Positions 1-14,800 are shown, numbered from the stretch's first letter. The stretch is 64,000 nt of DNA from Paragonimus skrjabini miyazakii (GCA_014338405.1 JTDE01000150.1:223746-287745), one strand, 5' to 3'. Numbers and translations: made by a program. Notes: generated by a model not told the origin, from the letters alone.

Positions 1-2030
1 CCCTAGAGCTGTCAGAATGCGATATATGTCAACAGCAGACACTTTTGCGGTCAAGCTATTCAACCGTCGCATGTGGGTGCAAAACCATTTCGTGCAAACC
101 GTGAAAAACCTCTGGTCAGTTATTCCAAAGGCAGTTAAATCCAAGCAAGCGCGAGCCACCTGACACCAACAAGAACGAGTTTCTGATGGCGAGCACAATT
201 GATAATTCCATTCAATAACTAAAATAATTGTTCTTCAACAAAACTGCTTGAAGTTTCTTAGTTTCCAGATCCTGTTTGCTTATATTTTTGTTATTATGAA
301 AGTCTAATGTGAATTACCGAGAACAACTGGTTGCACAATTGACTTTTCATTTGATGGACTTAACTCAGAGAGTCACTACAAAAGTACCTTTCTTTTTATG
401 CACATTAGAACACACACTTGAAGACAGTTTTGATAATTTGATCAACTTGTCTGACCAGGTTTCTCTTTTTCAGTGGTAGGCTATTGTGACATACCTTTGT
501 CCGCGTTGCAAGGTTAACCGCGGACTATGTGGTGCGTGGTGCTTATGGGTAACGTTTGCTCCTGTGCAGTACAAGGTTAACAGCGCTGCGTATAAAGCAA
601 ACATGCAATTGAGTTGGAAGTATACATTTTTGAAAAGCTCTAACAGGAGAAATATAAGGAATATGTTAGTTAGACTCGAAGTTCAATCTTACTGGGTAAA
701 CGGCCTTCAGGTATGAACGGCGACTGATCTTTAGAGAAAAATAAGCGTCACCTTCAAGATAGTGACCATAAATGTTGTAATCTAGTGTAGATATACAAGC
801 TGTGACGATTCAACACAAACTTAAATTATCGTTTACATCAGAGGATAGCAAGAAGCGTCCTAGCTCATTTTCATTTCGGTACATCATTTTTTTGTCACTA
901 CTTGGAGTAATACGTTAGTGGTTGACATTAAGGCAAAACTAAACAACAACTAAAAATGTGGGGAACGATAGGACTAACCAGACTCCACGCTGAAACACTT
1001 ACGCACCGATGACGGTGTCATTTCGTCTGGTGGTGAAACGTTTGCAACCTAAATGCCAAGCTCGGTGAACATACCAATAAAAAGATGTCATACTTAACAG
1101 CTAAGTGGAACTGAAAGGGAGAAGACATTTTCAAACCTCGCGTGATCAACCTTGAACACAAATTTGCTTGTGTACGAGTTTTTGAGTTAGTATATATGCA
1201 AAAGATGCTTAACATAATATAAGCATTTATGTCTTTACAATATTTCAGGCCAAATACAGAAACCAAGGGATGAAATGAAACAGGTAATGTGAACGGCTCA
1301 TAGGGTTGATGAATTAGGCGGATTGGTGACTATCACATGGCATAAAAGTTGAATGGATACAGTCTGGTTACTGAGATTGTATGGAAGCCATTCTTGCTAT
1401 TAGACTGGAACCAATACTTACGTGATCGATATACCACCGCTGTTACCATTACAGGCAGGTTGCCCATATTAATAGACATAATTCATTCAATTCATAGTTC
1501 CCCTTACATACTGTAGAGTGTGATCAAAAATGAACGGGGTAAAAGTCTGATTGGTAATCAGTAGTTTTAATGTTTACATTTAGCTGATAATTCCAGAAGT
1601 ACTGGTAAGCGACTTAAACTCACTTTGTCGAGGATGGGGCATTGATGACTCAAGAGATCTATCAAAAACTGGCAGCAATTTTACTTGTTAAGGACTTCAC
1701 GCTGAAAATTAAAAAACCGCTTCAAGAATTGAAAAGCTGTCCAGAAAAGTTTCACGAATACGCGTGCATTAATTATGGTGGTCGCAAGGCAATCTGTCTA
1801 CCTGAAGGTTTAAGTCTGAACTGCTTTGAAACGTAACATGTATTCCACACAGGTAATGGAGACGATGTGAAACAGTACTGGGGAATTGCGAAAGAATTTA
1901 GAACTACCATTGCCTTGCTATAAGTGTGTATGAGTTGTATTCACACTTAGTCACTGATGTAATAGAAATACCCTAAGCGGTGTCGATCAGAGATTACGTT
2001 ACTTACGACTAAATGATCATCCATTAATTT
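1..2030. other. no recognisable gene
   Basis: AT-rich DNA with only short, motif-free open frames (for example 486-716 and 1642-1836). No repeat or RNA gene was recognised. Confidence 0.5.
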
Positions 2031-2253
2031 TTAACCCCGTGTTAAGAGGTGGCGGTTAATTTGTTTTGTTTGTAAAGCAAGAATTGAGATTTTTATCTTC
2101 TCGACCCGCTCTAATTTAGTATATAATTTCGCTAATTCAAATAAAGTTCGTTTTTCTGAACTCGAACTAGTTCCTTCAAAATCTTTCCAACGATCTGGTT
2201 TTATTGCAGTGGCACATAGGTCCATCCCTCGATTCCACTTATCTGGAGATTTT
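2031..2253 (-). CDS. candidate 3' exon of an unrecognised gene
   Basis: Seen on the minus strand: an open frame ending in TAA at 2031-2033. It begins after a possible acceptor (tattcatctcataccactggaaaatctccag). It encodes DKWNRGMDLCATAIKPDRW, then a Ser-rich stretch and a helical, charged segment (ELAKLYTKLERVEKI). Codons are mostly A/T-ending and the composition looks protein-like. The open frame extends upstream to about 2345 and includes LCTSCAKMF, a CxxC pair followed by another Cys, so a longer exon with a metal-binding element is possible. I do not recognise the family. No matching upstream exon was found and no polyadenylation signal is obvious downstream. It could be a chance frame. 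Confidence 0.3.
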
Positions 2254-2345
2254 CCAGTGGTATGAGATGAATATACAGCTTTTTTACATTTTGTAATTTG
2301 AAACATTTTAGCACAAGAAGTGCAGAGGGTGTCATCCAGATGCCT

Positions 2346-5300
2346 TGTTTATAACTTCAACACACCACCGGCATCATGACAAAGCAGTCTTTCGGCACAT
2401 AACGCAACACTAAACATTAAAATCTTTTTCAGTTTGTTACTCTTTCGTACACTTTCAGATTCATGAGCTTGTTGTTTTCATCACTGTTAATCCCGCAACC
2501 TTATCTACGAAAAAACTCACTACATTTATTCACCATAGTTTTGTTTGATAATCTATCAAGACCAGCTACGAGCTAATAGTTTGGTTTGAAAAAAATGATT
2601 AAAAATATTGAAACGAATATAATATTAATTTCATAAACGTCAACAAAGTGGACAGCAAAAAACCAATCAAGAGGCAGACGTGCTTCATAAAGATGAAAAT
2701 TAAATGTTCAAATAAATACATGGAGAACCTTACGAAGTGAAATTCACCATTAGACCGCATCATATTGTATGATGTTCATTTTGTATGGGCGTACGTTATC
2801 TCCTTGTAAACGTTAATGAACGTGATGAACTCAAACCAGCTAGACATAAAATCGGAACTTTCTTTAAACCGTATAGTGGAAAGTAGGTATCAGGGATAAA
2901 CAACGAAGCAAAGGGATTTATCCTACTTAAATTACATAGTAATCAAATTATGGTTTTAAATCAGCAAAGTAAGCCTATCTACATTAAAGATTTTGTATGT
3001 GCGGATCGTATTGTTTTTTACAACATTATAAGGACACTACTCAGGTATTATAAAAGTGTCTTGTTTGGGAACTCAACGATATGCTGAACAAGAAGAACGA
3101 CGTTTTAATGTTCCGGTCTGTTATTCTCGTTTTTATGGGTACTCATTTGAGATTATTAAAGATATTGCTAATAGTGTAGTGCGTAGCTACAGATGAAACG
3201 GAGAGGAATTATCAAACAAGAGTTCAACAAACTTTGACTCAGTCGAAAGTGTGATGTTTACCCAGCAGTAAATAAATACTGGAAATAAAAAAATCTGCAG
3301 ACGACCAATTGATAAGAATCAGTTGAAGAGTGAATATTTCTCTTATCTAAAGCACCTGGGTGGTATTTCTCTGATAAATTTGATAGTTGATGGGAAAAAT
3401 ATGCAAGGTGTTGTTATGGACTTGACGTTTGATGATAATTTTTGTGTGTAATGTTTTTTCATTGTTCCGGACAATTATGTTTGAGCAAGCATGTACTTAA
3501 CCCAAGCAATACAACTGACCGTGCAACTAACTCTCATGGTAATGAAACTATCAAAGTCAAGCTGAGCAGAATCACTGATGCTATGGAACGCTACGGCTGT
3601 TCGTATGTCTTCCGGTCAGACTAAGTTTTATGTCCACCGTGAGGATAAACCTGACGCTGGAGTGCGACTTATGTATCGCAATGCGCGGAAATTTCCGAAA
3701 CAACTGTACACGGACACACATAAACTACATGGGTGGTACTCGAAAAAAGAAATAACTGGATGAGATTGATTACCAAATTGAAATGAATACCAAAACATGT
3801 TTTTGGGTTACAGCTGAAGATCAAGAACAACGCGGCAATGCAGACAAAACAGCTTTTCGACGAATGCCGAAGACTGCTCATGAAGTTCTTTATTACAGGA
3901 TTGTAGGAATTTTCAGGTAAAATTTATTCACATGGTTTTGCTATGTCATTTTGGAAGATAATTCTAGCAGCTTGTTGTGCTGTAGTTAAATTCTTTTCAG
4001 GTATGCAACATGGATAACACATATTAGGTCTCGCTGATAAAAGAACAATCTCGTTCGCGCATTGTACATATGGTTAATGTGCTTTGGTTCAGGTTGTGAG
4101 AGAGCCCGTTTTGCTGTCCGATCAACCACTCAATTTCCTGTTTATCCAATTGTATTACCTATGTCCCATTGTTAAGATAACGCTTTTGAAGGATTGCAAG
4201 AGTTTCTTAAACGGTTGTTTACGTCCCTTACACGATCATGAAAGGGGACAACACAAACCCGCCTTTGATTCGCTGCTCTCCGTTGTGACTGGTTGTGGGC
4301 ATAATGCTGGATTCCTAAAGTGTCGTACCCTTCTGATTGCAGGTTGTCGTTATGATACCCGGGATTGTTTTAACTCTAGTTTTAACCGGTTCCACATTCC
4401 TGTTCCTGCTTTATTGTTTCATTTATCCCGCCTTGCTTCTGTTCCAGACCCCAACCCATTAAAGTTCAATGGCCATATGTGAATAGTCAACGGCGTACAC
4501 TGTATAATGAAGGATACGCCTCTTTGTTAATTGCAATAGATGGTAATCCGTTTGTCATAACTTGTGGTTAATGCCTTCAATGGCTCCCGTATGAACTGTC
4601 ACCCTATTTCTCGGTGTTTTTGCATTAATGATACTTTATTACTGAATGCAAGCTCCTAGAATCAAATCTTGTGTCCCCTCAGTCCATCTATCGGCCAGTT
4701 ACCGACTCACTCTCTTCTAATTTGCATCAACTTTGTTTCATCTTTTTGTGACGGCTGAACTGTCTTCTGCTGACAACTTTTTTTGATATTGATTGTGCTT
4801 TCAATCCTATTCCTGCATTTTTTCGGACTATGTTGGTAGCACCCTTGGTGCTATTTCCGCTTCAAGCATTGCTCTCCCGATGCGTTTTGTACAGCTGTAG
4901 TGCCTACAAGGAATCGCAGTTGAATACCATAGTAAACCATTATTGTGGTAGCTGTCTTCGGCTTTGAGGTTAGAAAAACTTGACTTACTAATCTCATTTG
5001 ATTTGGCGTTTATCCTTTGCCTCATTAACATCGATACGTTTTCTGCATTTAGTCGTTCGACGTGGTCCTATTGGCGACGCGTTACCGATCAATTTCTAGG
5101 TCGTATGGTATCTGCACCAAATCTCTTAGGTTTGGTTTTAATGCATACATGTTTGTTCACAGGATGTGCACAAGCAAGCAGTTTACTTTCTGCTATCGTG
5201 TCATGGTTACCTGGTTGATCAACCACCTGATGATACACACGACTTAGCAAGGACAGCCACATTGCGCGAACACATGTATGTACTCCAGAGCACATGTAGA

Positions 5301-8010
5301 TTTCCTACATCAAACTGCACTCGGTGGATAAAAGTCGAAGAATGTGGAGTCGATGAGAGAAAAGCCTTTCGTGTCTCATACATGAATGCACAACAATTCC
5401 GCAGGCAGGACAGTAAACAAACAAGGAGTGTATATTTGTACTCACTGAAAAAGCATAGAGCAGTCAGCACAATAATGTTGAACAAGTGAGTAGGAAAATA
5501 CAGCGCATCTATCTCAACTGTTTCAAGTTTTTGTTTTACCACGTGTCTTTTTTCCGAGGTGTCATATTACGATTCCATGGTATCGTTCGTAGCCTTGAAG
5601 TACATTCGCGCCATAGCCACAAATGACAGAAAGTTGGGTAACTAGTATTCGGTGAAGGTAACGTAGACTGTGGATAATGTGGCTTAGGGTGTAGTGAATG
5701 ACAAACGCCAACTGTGTGCATATCACATTGATTGTTCGTCAGTTAAAGAGTGCTGTTTGATCCAGTCTGCCTTTCGTTTCTTAGCATTAGCGAACGTCCC
5801 TACCCTCAAAGAACGTGGTCAAATTTCAAAAAAGCGTAAAAAAATTTGTGTGGTTCTTCTTTACAACTTTACTACACGTCAAGCTGAACTTGACATAGTA
5901 AAGAGTAGAAGGAATGTTAGCCTAAATCCATCGGTCGGAAATAACACTACCTCAATCTATCCTTAAACTTTGTAATTCACGTCTGATTGTCATAGGAATT
6001 TTTATTTTCAGTTGCGCTGTCGTATAGTTTGCACAGTTGGTTGACAGCATTCGTTCAAGTGCGTTCGTGGACGTTACGCAGTGAGACACAGCTCCTAATG
6101 AACACACACAATCTTCAGTAGAACAATCACAGCTTTTGTTGACTAGACAAGGATGCTGAGTGGTCAGACAAGGCTCCTAATTACCCGGAAGCACAGTAGC
6201 TTGCTTCCTGTGGCGAATGTTTGCAAGTTAATGAAGTTCGGTTACGCCTAGTGATGCCTGTAAGTAGTGTGGTACTAACCACAAATAAGGACTAACGTTC
6301 GAAACCTATTGAGAATGCTGAGAGTCCGAAATTCAGTTTGCACATTGGGACTATAAAAAAGGGTTTGCAATTATGTGTGTATACACGAACGCTGACAGAA
6401 GGCGAGTAATAGCTGGTTTTAAGTCTGTTTCGTTGAACAAATGTAGGCAAGTAGTCCAGGTGATACACTTCACTTTCCCCTCAAAATAAGGGGTTTTTCG
6501 ATATTCTTCTATATGGAAATCAAGAATGACACATCTGTATGATCAATTAACTCAACCATGTTTCTCAACATTGTATCAGTGATCAAGAAGGTCAACTCGG
6601 TACTTGCGTTACTCACTGGTTTGTTAGGTAGGTTTCACTTAGATTGTTTCGCTCGTGTTTTTAACTTGTTACCGTGCCTTATTTTGGGATAAATATCTAA
6701 GCTTATTGGTTTTGTTTCGCAAGGGGCAATACTTTCGCCGAGATGGCGCAACGTGTGGCCAAAATGAGTTAGAACAATACATTTTCTCTTTTACTGATAT
6801 AGGGTTCAAGAAATAGGACATGCCTCAATGTACTGCCGGAAAATCAGATGATGTTTAACTGTAATACATAAAATTCCAAAACCCCAACATTTATTAAGAA
6901 AGGTATTGCGTCTAACGAAGATAATCATCTCGGGAGTAACTGGCTAAGGCCCACCATAAAGCGAATTGTTTCATTGGCAGAGAACACCTTTCGCGTGTTC
7001 GGATATGCCCGATCTGGGGCAACCTATCAGAGTATATCGTAACTGCGTCGTCGGTAGATCAATTCAAGTAAATATTTGATGCACATATTCGGAATCCCAA
7101 TGTATGTATCCACGAGAGTTGTTCATCATAATTGTCTTAAACCCTTGAAGTATTCTAGATCTGTCATTGTTGACATTATTCAATTGTAATCGGGTGTATG
7201 CTGTTGTACGCTTTTTAAGTCTGATAGGCAACCGTACGATGTTTATTTCGTTCATCCTCTTCCGACGTTCTTTTTGTTCATCTTTATATTACTGAACCTC
7301 CTAAATCAAAACAATTTTCCGGTTTTTCCTTTTTTCTTAAATGGTCCGACATAGATTCAGTCATCAGATTTCTCAGCTTCTCAAATCTGTGAATCTTCAT
7401 GAGTCCTATGAATCTTAAAAGATAAACCACTGTTATAGGTATAATTTCGAGGAAGAGATTGCAGAGAGGGTTCAAGATATCATATTTGTTGTTACTGCTT
7501 AGAATGATGAGCCCTATCACTTGAACGTCAGTCTGGCGATGCCACACGAATAGATAGTTCTGCGTTGAGCTTCCGAAAATAAAATGTTCACGACTAGAGT
7601 CTGATTTTATGCGATGTACTACATTGATTCCTTCAGGGATTGTTCGCATGGCCACTTCGGTTAAAAGATAAAATATTCCACCTGTCACAATGAAATGACA
7701 CGAGTTTCCTGAACAACTGGTTGTCTAAACAACACCACGGTCATTTCTGATCGCTGATTATGGTGCACATTTAGCCTGCAATTGACCCTAGGAGTTTCAT
7801 TTAAACAAGCTGCCTACATACACGCAATGTGCATTACACGGGAATACTATATGACTTCAAACAATTTTAGTTTTCTATCTATACGATAGTCTGGAAATTC
7901 AATTACCATCATATAGCTATGGCCACCTCTGTTTAATAACTTCGTGTTGAATTTGTTTGTGTGCATGTTAACTCAGCTCACAGCAGTATTAATTTCACCA
8001 AGGAGTCAGA
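2346..8010. other. unassigned DNA with scattered short ORFs
   Basis: No domain was recognised. The stretch 4080-5500 looks less AT-rich than its surroundings and holds overlapping frames of 84-132 codons on both strands (4084-4482, 4964-5218, 5166-5489). This could be remnant mobile DNA. The 134-codon minus frame at 7284-7688 shows no motif I can name. Confidence 0.4.
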
Positions 8011-8014
8011 CAAC

Positions 8015-8848
8015 AGCGGTCGAATAAATTTATTGAATGTTGGCTTAGTAAGAAGGGAAGATGGTTTGATCCAACGAAATGTGTACAGAAAACAAACTTG
8101 AAGTGACCAATACATTCACTTTGACAGTTTCGTTCCGCTAAATCAAAAGCGAAACCTCGTACGATATCTGACGGGTAGGGCTTTAAAGATCTGCACCCCT
8201 GACACTTTACAAGCTGAGCCAGACTTTCTCCAAGAAGTGTTCATACAGAATGGCTACCCAACGCGTTTCATTCAGAAGGCGATGCAGGCGGTAGAGTTGA
8301 AACTTAAGCCACCTTCTGTGAATGAGAAACTTGCGTTTGTTAGTCTTCCTTTCAAGAGAGATTCCATGGCCAAAGTTGTTTCGAGAATACTTAAAAAGTC
8401 AGTCGAAACTACCTACCTTGCCGTTCAATTGTGCGTGTGTTTCCTTTCATTACCTATTACCATGTCACAACTCAAAGACAAATTTCCATGTTCTACAACC
8501 AGCTGTTGTGTGTACTCATTTGTTTCCTCGTGTCCAGCATCATACATTGATCATACTACAAGGCGATTGTCTGAGAGAGTGCGCGAACATCATCCTGCGT
8601 GGTTGAATAGTGGTGTGACTACAACTGTTACAAGCGCCATTGTTGCTCACTTGACTTACTCTAATCGTTCTGTCAGTAAGAAGGACGCTTTTCAAATCGT
8701 CTACCCAGTGCCAGGAAATCGGCTAAAGATAGTGAGATTCCGAATGTTGAACGTTGCCGAGGCCATTAATATCCGATTACGCAACCCTGACCTCTGTGCT
8801 CAGAAGAAGTTAGTACGGACACAAACTCCACTGGCTCACAACCACTGA
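8015..8848 (+). mobile_element. Penelope-like retroelement fragment 1 (RT C-terminus plus GIY-YIG)
   Basis: Seen in one + frame: EDGLIQRNVYRKQT, a TGA at 8099-8101 where the family has Trp, then QYIHFDSFVP and KRNLVRYLTGRALKICTP. FIQNGYPTRFI follows, then a GIY-YIG-like segment (CVYSF, then SYIDHTTRRLSERVREHHP) and a tail AEAINIRLRNPDLCAQKK ending in TGA. Known: PLEs encode a reverse transcriptase followed by a GIY-YIG endonuclease and transpose by target-primed reverse transcription. The order and spacing match the C-terminal half of such a protein. The element is 5'-truncated: the catalytic RT motifs are absent. The YIG triplet is YID, and an internal stop is present, so it is inactive. No GT-AG structure is needed to read it. 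Confidence 0.85.
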
Positions 8849-11800
8849 AGCCCACGATCTAGAACAGTGATTGCGTAACTGGTAGTAAACACGCTGTCCA
8901 TAGCCTGTATTGACCATTTATCTGACTCACCCCAGATATTGTTTTAAAATATCTTCAGTGATTTTGCATTGAAGTCCGGTAGCGGCAAGCAACTGCTAAA
9001 AATGAATAGGTTGGTTGCATCTGACAAGCAAATACTTTCTTCCATCGGCCTCAATACTTCTCATACTTACACTACGAACATATTTAATGATAAAGATTGT
9101 TCCTTTAATGAGATGGTAAATGGTGGCAAGTCATTCTGAAGTAATGACCGTCTTTCTTACGATTCACAGGGTGCATTTAATGATGGAACCTCGAACAGAA
9201 CGGAAGGTAGAATACAAATACTTGCTGGTAGCGGAACTCACATATTAGCGACTAGATCCTATCAACTGACCAGAGTAATATGATGAATAATGAATAAAAT
9301 AAATAAAGTAGTAAATGATAATAAAATAATAATCAAAATAATTATAACTTCAGTAGAAGAGATTCAGAATGCGTTTTTGGCAGCTGCAACGTGTTTTTGC
9401 TTTCCTCTTTTACACGAGTGCATTAACATTAGTTCATTTTTAAAATTTTATTTTGTCCATCAAAACGCTGTGTCGAAGCTTGTTGGGAACCTATCCATTC
9501 CAGTTGTTAGGTTCTCATTAAGTTGAGATAGAAGGGCCAACGGTAATGAGTATGCAAGTAAGATATTGTAACCACCGACATTTTGATTTATCATGGTTAA
9601 CCATTTTGTAATTATTCGTACTCCTAAATTTCCTAATCAAGCAAATATCTCAACCGATCAACCTCATGAACACATAAACGTTTGCACTCGGTAACTTATG
9701 AAGCCGATTACGGACGAGGCGTTTTTGTCTTCCTGGAGCCATTCAGTCAAAGAAGAAATAAGTCATGCTGAGCTCATGGGAAGTGACTGGTAGACGTGAG
9801 TTAAACGGGTCGAGTAGAAGTCTGTTTCTGTCCCTGAGGTTTGTTTCATAAGGGGGACACTGTAATCCCGACATGCGTTTTCAGGATCAGTCAGAACGAG
9901 AATTGTGAAATGTGGCAGTTGACTGGGTGATATATCTTTTACATTCTAATCTGCTTACTTCATATGCGAGTCAAAGCAGACAGAATTCGCTCACTGGTTC
10001 AAGTAAGGCTGTCTGTTACACTGGGCTGTGCTACGACCGCGGATCCAACCAATCAACTGAATGCTCAGCACACGCTGATCAATGAGGCTAAGTTGCTTTG
10101 TGCAAAACAAACCAGCTGGTTTTGAAGATGGAGTGATTTGGTCATCTGAACTTGAGGGAAAGAAAAACTGTATGTAAACCAGCCGTATTTACCATATTCA
10201 GTGATTAGATAGTCAAACCTTGAAGGTTTGGAGGGAAAAAGATGAATTTCTATATTCCGACAGGCAATTAAGGTGAATCCCTCGAATAAGGATCATTATA
10301 CTCGAGTTTAGAATTTGCTAGGGCTCATGTACAATCCTCCACAAAAACGTTAAGCAAAGCACAGCTATAGTTCAACGATCTCAAAAAATGTAAACAAGAC
10401 TTAGTCACAATATCAAAATGCTAATGAACGCATTAGCAAACTGGGTAAATAGCCAACCTCAACAGTTTTGGTCGACAGATGGTTTCCGGGAATTGGCTTA
10501 CAATTTGTTGCCGAAAAACCCAAAAAATGATTTATGGTCACGTAGTATGTCATTCGTATCAAACAAAGTTCTTCCGTGCAGTCAAGTGGTTCAAACCAGC
10601 GAAGATGTGCTAGGCCGCAGAACTAGGTGATGCACACACTACTCAAGCAAAGTGCAGTAATAGGCAACTTGATAACCAAACAATTATCAAATTGATACGA
10701 TCAAACGAAGAAATCTTGGTCAAATGCCTACCAACTGCCTAAAACAAGAGAGGTAAAACATACACGAGTTGACACGTGAAGTGGATAGTGCTGGGACAGT
10801 GGTTCACTTATGAACTTCGAAAGCTGATGTAGCCGATGACATTTTACATGTCTATCGCTGCCGAGTTCACAACTTCAAAAATATTACCTTGACATGGATC
10901 AGCAACGAGAGGAACAACTGAAGTTGGTAACCTTCCTATGGACATTTCTGTATACTGTTATCCACTGGATCGTTAGATCCTAGCAGTACTGGGTATGGCG
11001 AATTAATTTCATTCACATACCTGTCTAACACCAACGCTTTTACCGTTCGGTGATACAGCACGGCAATTTCCTGGACCCACGCGACAACGTTTTGTTCCGT
11101 TTTAATAAACCCTCATCTTATCAAGTTAATTTGACAGAACGACTTTCTTCGGAGCAGCCAACCATCACATTTTAAATGTAACTGAAGCATGAGACAAAAA
11201 TGGTACCATGAAAGGTTGAGTGAGCAACTGACATGGTATGACCATCATAGTTGCGATGGGATGAAACAAGACTAAAAATTTATCTGACTTTCAAAAATGC
11301 GATTCACATTGATGGTGAAAACTGAATGTAGAAAAACTTTTCACATTTGGTAGCTGTCGAGTTGTGAAGTGAATAAAAATACTGATCCATATAGGTATAA
11401 GGTCAACCGTCAACAGCACTGAAATCCGTGGAGAATAATTATCCGTAAAATAGTTAGCAGGAAAACGAAAAAGTCTCCAACGCTCAGCTTTAACAAAACA
11501 CATATGGACGTGCATATTTGTGGATGAAACAATGAATCGGCGTCAGCCGGCATGGTTTAGCCGTTACTGACAAGACTTGGAAAAGGTAAGGATGCTGCTC
11601 CGAAACTGCTGCATATTTGCGTACATACACTAGGTCCTCGCCGTGGAATGCGTTGGCAACCTTTGGCGGATAACATTCATTGGACAGTAAATTCATTTTT
11701 ATGTGAAACTACCTACCTGTCAACTCTCCACCCCAACATACAACATGGATGGTTAACGCACCACGTGTGATGCCATCCGGAGACTGTTAGACTGCTTAAA

Positions 11801-14800
11801 CTTCCATAGTGGATGTCGTTAGTATTTCAGCGAGGTAAGACTTTGATATGTCCGGTTATTCCTGCAAGACAGAAACATGGGTAAACTTTCTTACAGTGGC
11901 AGTCAGAAAGACCAACTTGTTAACATCACTGGTCAAGTAACAGGTAAGTTGCGTGTTGTACCGTCATAACACGTCTTAGGAATGTCTACATGCTCGTCAG
12001 ATAGCTCACCCATGAGTCCTTACCCATGCACTAATCCGTCTAAATTTCTGTAGATGAATGCTTTGTTATCGGTCTACATTGAATGTTGCAGCTAATCCCA
12101 GTATCCACCCATTACTGACGGAACTCAATGAGGTTTTACCGAGTGGAGTGAACTGATGGTTTGTTGAATGTGCGGTATTCGGTTGAAGTCACGTAATCCG
12201 GGGGTAGTAGGTAATGAGCAACCATGATTTTAACGGTTTTGCTTTATTTGAGTTGAGTAAATGAGTATCCAGACAATTCACATGGAAGGGTGGAGTACAT
12301 CAAAAAAGAGACCAGTTCAACTGTCATGTTCAGTTCAAGTCAGCCAACTGATGCTAACTGCTTATTAGTCATTTTTTGTCGAATAACAATGTTAGAAAAA
12401 TTAAATGAAGAATCTATTTCTGATGAGATTGTCGCTCACTTTTGCTAAAATGATAATTACACATCGTGTTACTATGAACACATATGACATCTTTTTTGAG
12501 TCGAGCTGATGAGAGACCACATATGTACGAGGCATCCGCAACATCGACAATGAACAAGGCTAGCAAAGATTTAAACGCAATTTTGTCTCCAGTGCAGTGG
12601 TTACTAAGTAACAGTTAACCAGTGAACCTAGACAACCATTACGCACGGTGTGCTTTTAGGCCAATGAGTTCCTAATATCCATAAACACGTGGTGATTTAC
12701 TAACACCGGGTTATGTACGAACGATTTTGAAATTCGCTTGCGCATATACAACTAACACCTCCCAAATGAGAGAATTTCTGTGTATCTCAAACATGTATCA
12801 GGTCAAGCAGGCGATTCCCATCAGTTTGTTGTACTTCTACGAAACGATTGCCTACGATGGATGGGTTTATACAGTGGATCAGTCAGCAGGGTAGAAAGAT
12901 GCTGCGAGCATTCCATGTGAATACAAACACACCAATGGAACCAGGACGTCCGGCGAGAGACCCGAACCAAGAAATTACCGAGCGGAAGCCTCTTTATTGT
13001 TTGGATCAAAGATGTATGTGTCAGTCGCCGCAGAATGAAGGAGATGATTAGACTATTATCGTGGCCTTGGGACGTTCGTTTATCTGTCTGCTTGACTGAT
13101 AGTCCTGTTGTTCGAGTTGTTTGGTTTATGCTTATGAAAACAAGGACTGAAATGAGCTGATAGCTCATATGTTGGTTAGAACTGTTCCCTTGATTGAATT
13201 TTAAGTTCTTGTAATGTACTTAACTGTTTGAAAGTGAAGACCATTGTTCGGAACCCGAATCGTGACCCACCTACAAAATTTTGAAGACCCCTACTTTATA
13301 CGGTAAGAAGAAATACATTGCGGTTGCTGGCAAACGAAATGCTGTGTTAAGAGGTAGCTGGCGTGAGCTTGCTGATGGGTCAAATTTCTGTCGCTCACAG
13401 ACACCAGCGCTGGTTTGTTTTTCATTTAACTTTGTTGTAGAAAGACGTTTTGCTCATCGTATTCACAATGCAGTTATACACTTTAAGGAGGCGTTAGTGC
13501 GTTAATTTACTCATAGTACCGTAGGAAGCCGATTACGACTGTTACTGAACGAGTTACAACAATTCAGTAGTTTGTGATGCTGTGGCATTTTACTAAGTAA
13601 TTTGTCCGAAGACTAAAGAAGGCTTAGCGTATACGAACAATGTCATGTAGGGAGTACAGGGCCGTCGTCAAGCACTTGTCAGCATCTGCCACAATCTCAA
13701 ATGTACAAGTTATGTACAATTTATGCCACTTTTCTATTACAATAACGTATTTGAACAACCAATGTTCTGCCCAAACTCTACCGAGAGGTTAGCTGTCGTA
13801 CAGTTTTATCCATCGAAAGTTTGACCGTTAACAATGTCCTATAGTTTGTTGTAATTTTGAGGAACCAGCGAGTCACGTGGTTTTCCTATCGGCAGTGTGC
13901 TTCACCTCATTCGATAGATCTTGCAGCTTCTAACTGTGTTTTCGCCAAGTTTATGGGCTGTTCATTAACCGAAACTATGAAGTGGCCTAACTCAATTAAT
14001 TCTATCTCTTAAGGCTATACATTTTCTGCCGTTTGACTTACCCTATCATATCATCTAACGTTTGTTCACGAATTGGGTGTTCGAGTTTTCGGTGTGCTGA
14101 TAGTACTGAACAAAACCTAAACAGCAGCCTACCACTTCGCTAGTAGCCATCTGGACCAACATTTGGAATTACAGCCTGCTTATTTGCCCACACTTAAAAA
14201 ATCAATGGGCGTATTAGTACAATTGACTGACGGTGGTCTACGGGAGGTTAAGTATACACAAACGTTTCTTTTTAACGCAGAAGTTTGTACGTTTGGATTT
14301 TGTTGAACTCGGTACTAGTGAACACTCGAAATCTTACCGTTTTCGGTCGACTTCTTAGAACACGGCAAAGTTGTCAGAGGCAACAGTCGCACTCTACTCC
14401 GTTTTGAACACACCATCGTTCAACCACACAGGATGATGTTCACGTACTGCAGCGTACAAACGAGGTATAATAGGATCGATGTATGATCCTCACCACAGGT
14501 TGTAAAATACCTTACAGTGGAGTTTTCACGCTTGTCTTTCAGTTTTAGCAGGCTAGTTGGAGTTGAACAGACGCTCTCGCATAACTGAGACGCAAGGTTG
14601 TTTGTTTCGATGGACTTTTAAGCATTCTGTCATTGAATTCAGCTAAGAAACCGCTCTCAAGTGAATAAGCACACTTAAAATTTACAAGAGATGCCTCAGT
14701 TTCTTGTTCTGCTTAAGCAATTTTTGCAGAAAGTCATGCTCAGTTTGCAAACTTCCGGCACTGTTTCTGCCACACACCCGGTGAGGTTTCATCATTGAGT

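Noticed and set aside
7284..7688. 134-codon minus-strand ORF
   Set aside because: No motif recognised, and a frame this long is expected about once by chance in a window of this size and composition.
12821..13168. Overlapping ORFs on both strands as a retroelement
   Set aside because: No reverse transcriptase, integrase or endonuclease motif could be read in any frame.
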